DNA from: Bradyrhizobium diazoefficiens
GTDB lineage: Bacteria > Pseudomonadota > Alphaproteobacteria > Rhizobiales > Xanthobacteraceae
Assembly: GCF_018131015.1 (NCBI RefSeq)
Contig: NZ_JAFCJJ010000013.1
Location: forward strand, 1-64,000
Length of the DNA: 64,000 bases
Direction: 5' to 3'
This document shows, piece after piece, positions 34,928 through 42,744 of the stretch. The position numbers and the translations under genes are program-made. Every line of letters begins with the position of its first letter. Position 1 is the first letter of the stretch. A model generated the notes under the pieces. That model was not told the DNA's origin. It saw only the letters and a program-made list of their open reading frames with translations, and ran no database searches.

Positions 34928-36556
34928 ATGGTGTCATTCGAGAGTTTGAAAGCCGGATACGAGAAGAACTGGGCCAACCTCCAGATCAGGCCCGATCGCC
35001 TTGCGCAGGCAAACGCAGCGGCGCGCAGGGCGATCAACGGCAAGGCCACCTATCAGCAGATTCAGGTTCTGACCGAGGTGCCGTGGGAGTTCTGCGCCCT
35101 CTGCCACTATCGCGAGTCCAACTTCGACTTCGACACCTATCTCGGCAACGGCGAGTCGCTCAAGCGGACAACCACCCTCGTCCCGAAGGGACGCGGCCCC
35201 TTCGCCAGCTTCGTCGATGGCGCCGTCGACGCACTGAGGATCCAGGGCTTCGTCGGCGCCAAGGACTGGAGCATCGCGCGAACCCTGTTCCGGCTCGAGG
35301 CGTTCAACGGCTTCGGCTATCATGCCCAGGGCGTCAATTCGCCCTATCTCTACGGCGGCTCGACGCTGTATGGCCCGCCCGAGGCGCGGGCCGGCAAGTA
35401 CATTCGCGACCACGTGTTCGACCCGAACGTCAACGACCCCCAGCTCGGCACGGCGGTGGTGCTGCACGCGATGATGTCGCTCGATCCGTCCATCACGTTC
35501 AGCGACAGCCCGCAAATCGCGGCGGCCCATCTCGAGCCTGACGACGAGATGGCATCTTCGGTTCTGGCCATGCAGAAGGCGCTCAACGAGCTTGGAGCCG
35601 ATCCGCAGCTTGCCGAGGACGGCATCAGCGGGCCGATGACGAAGGCTGCGGTCTCGCGCTTCCAGCAGCAGCACAGCCTCAAGGATACCGGCCTGCTCGA
35701 CGGCACCACGATCGCCGCCATCACCCGGGCGACGCAGGCCCCTGCCGCGCCGCAGGCCGGCGATCTGTCCCAGATCCTGAAGCGGCTGAATGACCTTTCG
35801 CACGCCCTGCAGTCGGGGGGGACGACGCCCGCCGTCACGAAACCGGCAGGCGTGACACCTTCTGTCGGGACGTCAGGCGCGGAGTCCGTCGACCTGTCGC
35901 AAATCCAGAACCGATTGGACAACCTCGCGCAGCTCCTGCAGCTGCGCGGGAGCCCGATGCCGATGCCGGCGCCGGTCCCCATCACCCCGGCCGCAATTCC
36001 GTCCGGAGGGCAGGCCTTCCAGCTGTCCCAGGTCCTCAACCGGCTGGACGGCCTCGCACAGGTTCTGGCAGGAGGGGCAACGCCGGCAGCAGCCACGCCG
36101 GCAGGCGCGACCCCCGCGGCCAACGATCCCCTCGGCCTGCTGCAACGGCTCTTCTCCCTCGTCAACAAGACGGCGCCCGTGCCGGGGACGACGACCAATG
36201 CGGCTCCGACCGACCAGCTCAAGCAGGTGGTCGACCTGCTCAGTGCGCTGCTCGCCAACAAACCCATGCTCGGCCAGGTCAATGGCGCCCTCGGCGAAAC
36301 GATCGGCAATCTCCTGAACGGCAAGAAAACCGCGATCGGCACCATCCTCGCGGTCGTCACCTCGATCATGTCCAACGTGACGGCGAGCCCGGATGCGGGA
36401 GGCATCGCCGGAGTGGTGGGAATGATCGCGAATTCGGTGCCGGGGCTCAGCAAGTTCACGATGCCGATCTCGCTGGCGCTCGCGGCCTGGGGCGCGCTCG
36501 GCAAGTTCGAGAAATGGGCGCAGGGCACCGCGCCGCCGCCGAAGCCGACGTCGTAA
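34928..36556 (+). CDS. muralytic-domain protein with PG-binding domain and helical repeats
   Basis: A 542-residue protein with no signal peptide. Residues 1-195 resemble a lysozyme/chitosanase-like family whose catalytic Glu lies in a xRESN motif, here CHYRESNFDFDTYLGNG with Glu63; WSIARTLFRLEAFNGFGY and SPYLYGGS also match. Residues about 210-255 are a PG_binding_1 domain (MQKALNELG, GPMTKAAVSRFQQQH). Three copies of a short helix follow (DLSQILKRLNDLSHAL, DLSQIQNRLDNLAQLL, QLSQVLNRLDGLAQVL) in Pro/Ala-rich linkers. The last 100 residues are hydrophobic (TILAVVTSIMSNV, FTMPISLALAAWGALG). It may be an exported effector or a phage-type lysin; the export route is unknown. Confidence 0.7.
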   Translation: MVSFESLKAGYEKNWANLQIRPDRLAQANAAARRAINGKATYQQIQVLTEVPWEFCALCHYRESNFDFDTYLGNGESLKRTTTLVPKGRGPFASFVDGAVDALRIQGFVGAKDWSIARTLFRLEAFNGFGYHAQGVNSPYLYGGSTLYGPPEARAGKYIRDHVFDPNVNDPQLGTAVVLHAMMSLDPSITFSDSPQIAAAHLEPDDEMASSVLAMQKALNELGADPQLAEDGISGPMTKAAVSRFQQQHSLKDTGLLDGTTIAAITRATQAPAAPQAGDLSQILKRLNDLSHALQSGGTTPAVTKPAGVTPSVGTSGAESVDLSQIQNRLDNLAQLLQLRGSPMPMPAPVPITPAAIPSGGQAFQLSQVLNRLDGLAQVLAGGATPAAATPAGATPAANDPLGLLQRLFSLVNKTAPVPGTTTNAAPTDQLKQVVDLLSALLANKPMLGQVNGALGETIGNLLNGKKTAIGTILAVVTSIMSNVTASPDAGGIAGVVGMIANSVPGLSKFTMPISLALAAWGALGKFEKWAQGTAPPPKPTS

Positions 36557-36585
36557 GGCGCGACTATCGCGCGAACCGGCGGCGC

Positions 36586-37287
36586 CTACTGACGCAGCAT
36601 GATCAGGGGATCGGCGGTGTCGGGGACGCGCCGCCACTGCGCGTTGTCGTCGGCCTCGAACTGCCAGGCGGCGCCGGATTTCGACATCAGGATGATCTGG
36701 CCGCGTTCGAGACGCCATTGCGTGGGATTGAACTGTGCAATGGCCGCATCGCATCGCGGCTTGAGAAAGACCTGGAAATTGTCCGGGCCGGCCTCGGTGT
36801 TGGTCAGCGTCAGTCCGCAGATCGGCTGCCCGTTGCCGCGCACCATCGCCCAGTCGCCGATCATCTGGTCCATCGACTTGGCCATGGAGCGGGCGGCGGC
36901 GAGATCCTGCAGGATGTAGACGCCCTCGCCCTGCCGCAGGCCCTCGAAGATGCCGGCCTCGACCTCGGTGAAGTCGATCACGGATTCGCCGGCCGCATCC
37001 TGCAGGCGGACGATGTCGAGGCCCTTGATGCTCCAGGCGACAATGCCCCTGGTGAAGGGCAGCGCGGTCTTGCAGGCCGGCTCGAGTTCGAGCTTGTAGC
37101 CCTGGCCGGCGGCGTCACCCTTGAGCGTGACGACGCAGGTCTTGCTGCGCTCGGTGGTCGAGAGCTCCCACTGTCCGGGCATCGCCTTCTTCAGGGTATC
37201 CTGCGCCTGAGCAGGGATCATCTGCGCCAGCGTCATCGCCGTGACCGCTGCCGCAACCCTCAATGCGAAGCCCCGAAGAAAGGTCAT
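36586..37287 (-). CDS. exported protein with two AprI/Inh-like domains
   Basis: A 233-residue exported protein (signal FALRVAAAVTAMTLAQMIPAQAQ). It contains two similar beta-barrel units of about 90 residues: the first around MPGQWELSTTERSKTCVVTLKGD, the second around IGDWAMVRGNGQPICGLTLTN. Each has a conserved W and a Cys, as in the AprI/Inh inhibitors of serralysin-type metalloproteases. Real inhibition is not shown by the sequence. The start ATG overlaps the stop of the dehydrogenase gene in TGATG, so translation is coupled. It converges on the muralytic gene. Confidence 0.75.
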   Translation of the reverse strand: MTFLRGFALRVAAAVTAMTLAQMIPAQAQDTLKKAMPGQWELSTTERSKTCVVTLKGDAAGQGYKLELEPACKTALPFTRGIVAWSIKGLDIVRLQDAAGESVIDFTEVEAGIFEGLRQGEGVYILQDLAAARSMAKSMDQMIGDWAMVRGNGQPICGLTLTNTEAGPDNFQVFLKPRCDAAIAQFNPTQWRLERGQIILMSKSGAAWQFEADDNAQWRRVPDTADPLIMLRQ

Positions 37288-38276
37288 CAGCGCCCCTTGA
37301 CCGGAGTTTCCGCAACCGGCGTCAGTGGCGCCTTGCCGGCGAACCAGGCCTTGAGATTGTCCACCACGAGCTGGTCCATGGCGTTGCGCGTCACCACCGA
37401 CGCCGACCCGATATGCGGCAGCAGCACGACGTTCTGCATGCTCTTGAGCTCGTCCGGGACGTTGGGCTCGGCCGCGAACACGTCGAGACCCGCCGCAAGT
37501 ATTGTGCCGGACTTCAGCGCCTGGACCAGCGCCGGCTCGTCGACCACCGAGCCGCGCGCCACGTTGATGAGCACGCCGCGCGGACCGAGCGCCTTCAGCA
37601 CCTCGGCATTGATCATCTTGTTGGTCGAGGCCCCGCCCGGCACGATCACCATCAGCGTGTCCACTGCCTTCGCCATCTCGATCAGGTCGGGATAGTGCGT
37701 GTAGGAGACGTCCTTGGACGGGTTGCGCGAGTGATAGACCACGGGCACCAGCGAGGCCTCGAGCCGGCGCGCGATCGCCTGGCCGATCCGGCCCATGCCG
37801 ACGATGCCGACCTTGCGGTCGCGCAGCGAGCCGACGCTGAGCGGATAGTTCTGCGTCTGCCAGAGGCCGGAGCGCACGTAACGGTCGGCCTTGATGAACT
37901 CGCGCACGGTGGAGATCAAAAGGCCCATCGCGACGTCGGCGACCTCCTCGGTCAGCACGTCCGGCGTGTTGGTGACGACGATGTTGTGCTCGGCGGCATA
38001 TTTGGCGTCGATGTGGTCGTAGCCAACACCGAAGCTCGCCACCATCTCGATCTTCGGCAGTTGCGACAGCGAATCCTTGTCGGCGCGCACGGTGTGGTAG
38101 GTGACCGCCACGCCGCGGATCTTCTCGCGGACCGCAGGCGTCAGCCGCTCGAGGTCGCCGCGCGTCTCCGCCTTGTGCACGACGAAATGATCGGAAAAGC
38201 CGTTTTCCAGGATCGGCCGCGCCGGCCCATAGATCAGAAGGTCGATCTTGTCGGACGAAATCGAACCGGCGGTCAT
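37287..38276 (-). CDS. D-isomer-specific 2-hydroxyacid dehydrogenase
   Basis: A 329-residue NAD(P)-dependent dehydrogenase of the glyoxylate/hydroxypyruvate reductase (GhrB-like) type. The nucleotide site is VGIVGMGRIGQAIARRL. The catalytic triad is in place: Arg in NVARGSVVDEPAL, Glu in DVFAAEPNVP, and His in LLPHIGSAS. It is cytoplasmic. The gene overlaps its neighbours at both ends by TGATG, within an ABC importer operon, which suggests that it reduces or oxidises the imported compound or its product. The substrate is unknown. Confidence 0.88.
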   Translation of the reverse strand: MTAGSISSDKIDLLIYGPARPILENGFSDHFVVHKAETRGDLERLTPAVREKIRGVAVTYHTVRADKDSLSQLPKIEMVASFGVGYDHIDAKYAAEHNIVVTNTPDVLTEEVADVAMGLLISTVREFIKADRYVRSGLWQTQNYPLSVGSLRDRKVGIVGMGRIGQAIARRLEASLVPVVYHSRNPSKDVSYTHYPDLIEMAKAVDTLMVIVPGGASTNKMINAEVLKALGPRGVLINVARGSVVDEPALVQALKSGTILAAGLDVFAAEPNVPDELKSMQNVVLLPHIGSASVVTRNAMDQLVVDNLKAWFAGKAPLTPVAETPVKGR

Positions 38277-39094
38277 CAGCTTTCCTTTCCAAGCGCGCTC
38301 TCGTGCCAGCGCCGTAAAACGAGGTGGGAAACTAGCGCCAGCACCCCATAGATGACAATCCCGGCCAGCGACAACAGCAGCAGTGCCGCGAACATGCGGG
38401 GTATGTTCAATCGATAGCCGGATTCGGCGATCCTGTAGGCAAGCCCGGAGCCGGCGCCGGCCGTTCCCGCCGCGATTTCGGCCACCACGGCGCCGATCAG
38501 CGACAGCCCGCCCGCGATCCGCAGGCCGCCGAGGATGTAGGGCAGCGCCGCAGGCAGCTTCAGGAAGCGCAGGGTCTGCGGCTTCGATGCGCCATAGAGC
38601 TGGAACAGGCCTGCGAGATTGCGGTCGACCGAGTTGAGCCCGAGCGTGGTGTTCGACAGCACCGGGAAGAAGGCGACGATGAAGGCACAGACGACCACGG
38701 CGGTCTGCTGCTCCAGATAGATCAGGAGCAGCGGCGCGATCGCAATCACCGGCGTCACCTGGAGCACGACGGCATAGGGGAACAGCGAGTATTCCACCCA
38801 TTTCGACTGGTTGAACAACAGCGCCAGCGCGATGCCGCCGAGGCTCGCCGCCACGAAACCTTCGAGCGTGGTCAAGAGCGTTGTGAGAAGCGATTGCGAC
38901 AGCACCGGCCAGTCCTTGATCAGCGTCAGGAAGATGGCGGAGGGCGCCGGCAGCACGTAAGGCGGGATCCCCTTGACGCGGACCACGAGTTCCCAGGCGG
39001 CAAGGCCGGCAGCGAACACGATGACGGGCAGCACGAAACGCAGCGCGCGCTGCGCGCCGGACGGTTTTGCGGTGGCGGGAGCTTGCGCGTTCAT
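38276..39094 (-). CDS. ABC transporter permease, NitT/TauT type
   Basis: A 272-residue inner-membrane permease with about six helices. The family's cytoplasmic loop is FQLYGASKPQTLRFLKLPAALPYILGGLRI, and AGTAGAGSGLAYRIAE is also typical of SsuC/TauC/NrtB proteins. It works with the ATPase at 39091 and the binding protein at 40008. The start overlaps the ATPase stop by 4 bp (ATGA) and its stop overlaps the dehydrogenase start. Confidence 0.92.
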   Translation of the reverse strand: MNAQAPATAKPSGAQRALRFVLPVIVFAAGLAAWELVVRVKGIPPYVLPAPSAIFLTLIKDWPVLSQSLLTTLLTTLEGFVAASLGGIALALLFNQSKWVEYSLFPYAVVLQVTPVIAIAPLLLIYLEQQTAVVVCAFIVAFFPVLSNTTLGLNSVDRNLAGLFQLYGASKPQTLRFLKLPAALPYILGGLRIAGGLSLIGAVVAEIAAGTAGAGSGLAYRIAESGYRLNIPRMFAALLLLSLAGIVIYGVLALVSHLVLRRWHESALGKES

Positions 39095-39906
39095 AGCAGC
39101 GACTGCCCCGAATAGGACGGCGCCAGCGCAGCCGACACCTTCCGGCAATAGTCGGAATAGGCGGCCGAGGTGCGAAACTCCTCAGCCCGCGGCTCGACCG
39201 TCTCGATGCGGAGGTCGGCCTGGATGCGGCCGGGGCGCGCCGTCATGACCACGACCCGCTGCGACAGGTAGACGGACTCGAACACCGAATGTGTGACGAA
39301 GATGACGGTCTTGCGCAAATTGCGCCAGAGCGCCAGCAGGTCGTTGTTGAGGCGAAAGCGCGTGATCTCGTCGAGCGCCGCGAACGGCTCGTCCATCAAG
39401 AGGATGTCGGGATCGGTCACGAGCGCGCGCGCGAGCGACACCCGCATCTTCATGCCGCCGGACAATTCGCGCGGAAACGCATCCGCGAAATCGGCAAGGC
39501 CGACGCTCGCCAGCGCCGCATCGACGCGCGCGCGGGCCTCGGCCCTGGCGACACCGCCGAGCTTCAGCGGCAGCCGCACGTTTTCGCGCACGCTGGCCCA
39601 GGGCATCAGCGTCGGCTCCTGGAACACGAAGCCGATACCATGACCCGGCTGTGCCTCGCCCTCGTGACGCGCCACCCGCACCGTGCCGGACGACGGCGCG
39701 GCGAGGCCTGCGATCAGGCGTAGCGCGGTCGACTTGCCGCAGCCGGAGGGCCCGAGCAGCGAGACGAACTCGCCCTTGCGCACGGCGAGATCAAGCGGGC
39801 CGAGCGCCTCGACGCCGTTGTCATAGGCCTTGGTCACGCCGCGCAGGCTGACGGCGAGCGCCGTCGGGCCAGCATCGGCTGCGGGCGAAGTGTTGGTCTC
39901 TATCAT
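39091..39906 (-). CDS. ABC transporter ATPase, NitT/TauT type
   Basis: A 271-residue ATPase. Walker A GPSGCGKST, Q-loop FVFQEPTLMPWA, signature LSGGMKMRVSLARAL, Walker B ILLMDEP, and switch His in FVTHSVFES. The PWA after the Q-loop and the GGMKMR signature are usual for SsuB/TauB/NrtD ATPases. It energises uptake by the permease at 38276. The ATG at 39906 starts MIETNTSP. A hairpin at 39941-39967 lies between it and the binding-protein gene. Confidence 0.93.
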   Translation of the reverse strand: MIETNTSPAADAGPTALAVSLRGVTKAYDNGVEALGPLDLAVRKGEFVSLLGPSGCGKSTALRLIAGLAAPSSGTVRVARHEGEAQPGHGIGFVFQEPTLMPWASVRENVRLPLKLGGVARAEARARVDAALASVGLADFADAFPRELSGGMKMRVSLARALVTDPDILLMDEPFAALDEITRFRLNNDLLALWRNLRKTVIFVTHSVFESVYLSQRVVVMTARPGRIQADLRIETVEPRAEEFRTSAAYSDYCRKVSAALAPSYSGQSLL

Positions 39907-39940
39907 TGGTCGCAGGATGAAAGTTGCTGAGCCCGGCCGC

Positions 39941-39967
39941 CCACCTCCTCCCATTGGGGAGAGGTGG
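39941..39967 (-). other. intercistronic hairpin between binding-protein and ATPase genes
   Basis: CCACCTC at 39941-39947 pairs with GAGGTGG at 39961-39967, and TCCC pairs with GGGA inside, around an ATTG loop with one bulge. It lies just after the binding-protein stop (40008). Such hairpins often protect the upstream mRNA so that more binding protein than ATPase is made. Confidence 0.5.
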
Positions 39968-40007
39968 ACCCAGCCATCGGCATCGTTCGACTTGATCGCA
40001 GCATGCG

Positions 40008-41042
40008 TTACGGCTTGGCGGGACGCAGCTCGACGCCGACGCCCTTGTTGACGAAGCGCAACGTGTAGGACTTGCGGTAGTCGAGATCGCGCTTGAGCAC
40101 GCCGGCCTTCACCATCTTGTCGAAGAAGGAGGTGTAGCGCTCGTCGCTCATCGCGCCGATGCCGTTCTTCAGGGAGTCGCCGGAATCGACGATGCCGTAC
40201 TCCTTCATCTTGGCGACGGAATAGGCGAGCAGATCGTCGGTCATCTCCGGATTGAGCTTCTTGATCATGGCGTTGCCGGCCGAATTGTCGCGGTAGATGT
40301 AGTTGTACCAGCCGATCATGGAGGCATCGACGAAGCGCTGCACCAGATCCGGCTTCTTCTCGACGATCTCGCGGCGGGTCTCGATCAGGGTGGAATAGGT
40401 GTTGAAGCCGTGGTCGGCGAGCAGCAGCACGTTCGGCTTGAAGCCGGCCGCCTTCTCCACCGCGAACGGCTCGGAGGTGACGTAGCCCTGCATCGCGCTC
40501 CTGGGATTGGCGATGAAGGGCTGCGGATTGAAATTATAGGGCCGCACGTTCTTCTCGCTGAAACCGTATTCGGATTTCAGCCATTGGAAATAGCTGGACA
40601 TGCCCTCCTTGGAGACGAACAGCGTCAGCGGTTTCAGATCCTCGATCTTGGCGACCTTCGCATCCGGCTGGGTCAGCATCACCTGCGGATCCTTCTGGAA
40701 GACCGCGGCGATGGTCACCACGGGGACGTCGTTGGCGACGGCGTCGAACGACATCAGCGTGTTCGCGGCCATGAAGAAATCGATCTTGCCGGCGATCAGG
40801 AGCATCCGGTTGTTCTCGTTGGGACCGCCGGGGACGATGGTGACGTCGAGCCCGTATTTCCTGTAGGTGCCGTCGGCGACCGCCTGGAAGAAGCCGCCAT
40901 GCTCGGCCTCGGCGACCCAGTTGGTGCCGAAACTAACCTTGTCCAGGGTCTGGGCATGTGCTGGTCCAAGAGCCGGTCCAAGAGAGACGAAAGCGGCCAT
41001 CAAGCCCGCCGTTAACGCTCGCCGCAGTTGAGAGGGGCTCAT
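40008..41042 (-). CDS. ABC transporter substrate-binding protein, NMT1/THI5-like
   Basis: A 344-residue periplasmic binding protein. The signal peptide ends GPAHAQT. SFGTNWVAEAEHGGFFQAVADG and YGLDVTIVPGGPNENNRMLL match the NMT1/THI5-like family, which binds pyrimidine-type or small organic ligands. It heads the minus-strand importer operon and faces the creatininase-family gene. CGGAGTCACATC precedes the ATG at 41042. The ligand is not known. Confidence 0.9.
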   Translation of the reverse strand: MSPSQLRRALTAGLMAAFVSLGPALGPAHAQTLDKVSFGTNWVAEAEHGGFFQAVADGTYRKYGLDVTIVPGGPNENNRMLLIAGKIDFFMAANTLMSFDAVANDVPVVTIAAVFQKDPQVMLTQPDAKVAKIEDLKPLTLFVSKEGMSSYFQWLKSEYGFSEKNVRPYNFNPQPFIANPRSAMQGYVTSEPFAVEKAAGFKPNVLLLADHGFNTYSTLIETRREIVEKKPDLVQRFVDASMIGWYNYIYRDNSAGNAMIKKLNPEMTDDLLAYSVAKMKEYGIVDSGDSLKNGIGAMSDERYTSFFDKMVKAGVLKRDLDYRKSYTLRFVNKGVGVELRPAKP

Positions 41043-41106
41043 GATGTGACTCCGTCGATCGTGTCTGGCCGACACCAAGGCAACGCGATAAAACCGCAAG
41101 ACGTTC

Positions 41107-41137
41107 GGGGACGCGAGCCGGCCAGGCCCGCGTCCCC
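41107..41137. promoter_or_regulatory. inverted repeat in the divergent ABC/creatininase promoter region
   Basis: GGGGACGCG at 41107-41115 and CGCGTCCCC at 41129-41137 are perfect 9-bp arms with a 13-nt spacer. It sits midway between start codons at 41042 and 41183. It could be a shared operator or a transcript hairpin. Confidence 0.4.
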
Positions 41138-41182
41138 TCCATAACCCCAAACTACGTGACAAATTCGCGTAATGAAACCTCG

Positions 41183-41989
41183 ATGACGCTGCCCCGCGAC
41201 TGGACCGACACAGGCTTGGCCGATGCAGGCACGGCGGATGCGTCGCGCTGGGTCGCGGTGCTGCCGCTGGCGGCGACCGAGCAGCACGGCCCGCATCTGC
41301 CGCTCGCAACCGACGTGCTGATCGCGAACGCCTATCTCGCGCGCGTGCGCGAGCTGCTCCCAGAAAATATTCCGGCCACGTTTCTGCCCGTTGAGCCGGT
41401 CGGAATCTCCACCGAGCATATCGACTATCCGGGCACGCAGACGCTTGCGACCGACGTCGCGCTGAAAAAGTGGACTGTGATCGGCGAGGACGTCGCGCGG
41501 CGCGGGGTGAGGAAGCTCGTCATCATCACCAGCCATGGCGGCAACAGCGCGGCCATGATGCTGGTCGCGCAGGATCTGCGCGCGCATCGGAAGATGTTCG
41601 TGGTGACGACGTCGTGGTCCCGCCTGTCGGCTGCGGACGAATTGTTCCCGACCGAGGAAGTGCGCCACGGCATTCATGGCGGCGCGGTGGAGACCTCGAT
41701 CATGCTGGCGCGCTATCCCGACCAGGTGCGCCGGGATGCCATCGCGAATTTTCCCGCAAGCAGCATCGACATGGAGAAGCAATTTCGCTGGCTGTCGACG
41801 CAGCGGCCGGCGCCGTTCGCCTGGCAGGCCCAGGATCTCAACGCCAGCGGCGCGGTCGGCAACGCGACGCTGGCCGTCGCGGAGAAGGGTGAGCAGCTCC
41901 TCGATCGGGGCGCGCGCGCCTTCTGCGAGCTGCTTGAAGAGGTCGATAAATTCGACGTGAACAGGCTCGCCAAGGGCCCTCTGGGTTAG
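41183..41989 (+). CDS. creatininase-family amidohydrolase
   Basis: A 268-residue cytoplasmic metalloenzyme. The creatininase signature EQHGPHLPLATD supplies Glu, His and Asp metal ligands near residue 37. SHGGNSAAMM and GIHGGAVETSIML are also conserved. Family members hydrolyse cyclic or linear amides such as creatinine or formamidopyrimidines. Divergent pairing with an NMT1-type importer suggests that it processes the imported amide. The start at 41183 lacks a strong ribosome binding site; 41156 is an alternative. Confidence 0.88.
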   Translation: MTLPRDWTDTGLADAGTADASRWVAVLPLAATEQHGPHLPLATDVLIANAYLARVRELLPENIPATFLPVEPVGISTEHIDYPGTQTLATDVALKKWTVIGEDVARRGVRKLVIITSHGGNSAAMMLVAQDLRAHRKMFVVTTSWSRLSAADELFPTEEVRHGIHGGAVETSIMLARYPDQVRRDAIANFPASSIDMEKQFRWLSTQRPAPFAWQAQDLNASGAVGNATLAVAEKGEQLLDRGARAFCELLEEVDKFDVNRLAKGPLG

Positions 41990-42128
41990 ACCCTATCTTC
42001 CTGAAATCATTCCAGAAAGTGCCGGACGCGAGCGCCGCGAGGGGCGACTTCGAACCGGGTCGGGCAAGCCTCCGTCCAACTGGGCACGCGGGCCACAACG
42101 GACCGCCTCAACCCGGATGGAGTTTCAC

Positions 42129-42380
42129 ATGTCGATCAAGACCAGGATTGCCGCCGTCGCCCTCGCCGCCCTCGCCCTCACCGGCAGCATTGCGTCAGCC
42201 GAAGCCAAGCAGCCCGGCTGGGTCTGGGGCGTGGGTGCCGGCATCGCCACCGCCGCCGTGGTCGGCTCCGCGATCGCCGCCAGCAACGACCCCTACTATT
42301 ACGGCTATCGCCGCTGCGGCTGGGTCGCCCAGTACAACGCCTTCGGCCAGTACGTTGGCCGCGTTCGTACCTGCTACTGA
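42129..42380 (+). CDS. small secreted protein with Gly/Ala-rich helix
   Basis: An 83-residue exported protein (signal IAAVALAALALTGSIASAEA). The mature part has VWGVGAGIATAAVVGSAIAA, a small glycine-zipper-like helix, then a Tyr-rich segment (DPYYYGYRRCGWV) ending RVRTCY; the two Cys may pair. It resembles many short Bradyrhizobium envelope proteins. GGATGGAGTTTCAC precedes the ATG. A strong terminator follows at 42457. Confidence 0.75.
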   Translation: MSIKTRIAAVALAALALTGSIASAEAKQPGWVWGVGAGIATAAVVGSAIAASNDPYYYGYRRCGWVAQYNAFGQYVGRVRTCY

Positions 42381-42456
42381 TTTGAGTATTTGAGGCCGAT
42401 CTCACGTGGATCCTGCGTCCGGCACGGGCGCCTCATCCACCCCGTGTCGTGCCCCC

Positions 42457-42495
42457 GACCCGCCCGGCGGTCCCCCCGGGCGGGTCACCCATTTT
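42457..42495 (+). terminator. Rho-independent terminator
   Basis: GACCCGCCCGG (42457-42467) and CCGGGCGGGTC (42476-42486) form a perfect 11-bp stem with an 8-nt loop, followed by ACCCATTTT. It ends the small secreted-protein transcript. Confidence 0.8.
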
Positions 42496-42570
42496 GAGGG
42501 TCCGGGAATTTGTTGCAGCCCCGTCACACAGCGGTGCCAATTACTCCCTGCGGCAAAGCGCGTCAGTTGC

Positions 42571-42591
42571 TATTGCGAATTAATCGCAATA
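42571..42591. promoter_or_regulatory. 21-bp dyad upstream of the porin gene
   Basis: TATTGCGA (42571-42578) and TCGCAATA (42584-42591) are perfect arms around ATTAA. It lies about 155 bp before the porin start. The TTGC...GCAA ends recall Fur/Mur-type boxes of alphaproteobacteria, but I cannot confirm this. Confidence 0.4.
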
Positions 42592-42744
42592 ACGTTTGCA
42601 ACAGGCAGAAGGACTTGGGAAGAAATCGCGTCTAACCGGGATCATCTCGGCTGACGGCGTGGACGACCCGAACCTGATGACAGGGCCGCTGCGAATTGGC
42701 AGGGATGTCGCGGCGGGTGGTCACATTCGCGTTTGGGGACGTAC

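Larger units (their letters stand above)
42381..42744. other. 364-bp intergenic region with terminator and dyad
   Basis: It contains the terminator of the upstream small gene (42457-42495) and a 21-bp dyad (42571-42591). The remainder should hold the porin promoter. I see no gene. Confidence 0.5.

Noticed and set aside
36586..38292. Single 568-codon minus-strand ORF that would fuse a protein to the AprI/Inh-like domains
   Set aside because: The part before 37287 is the wrong frame of the dehydrogenase gene; a signal peptide starts exactly at the ATG at 37287.
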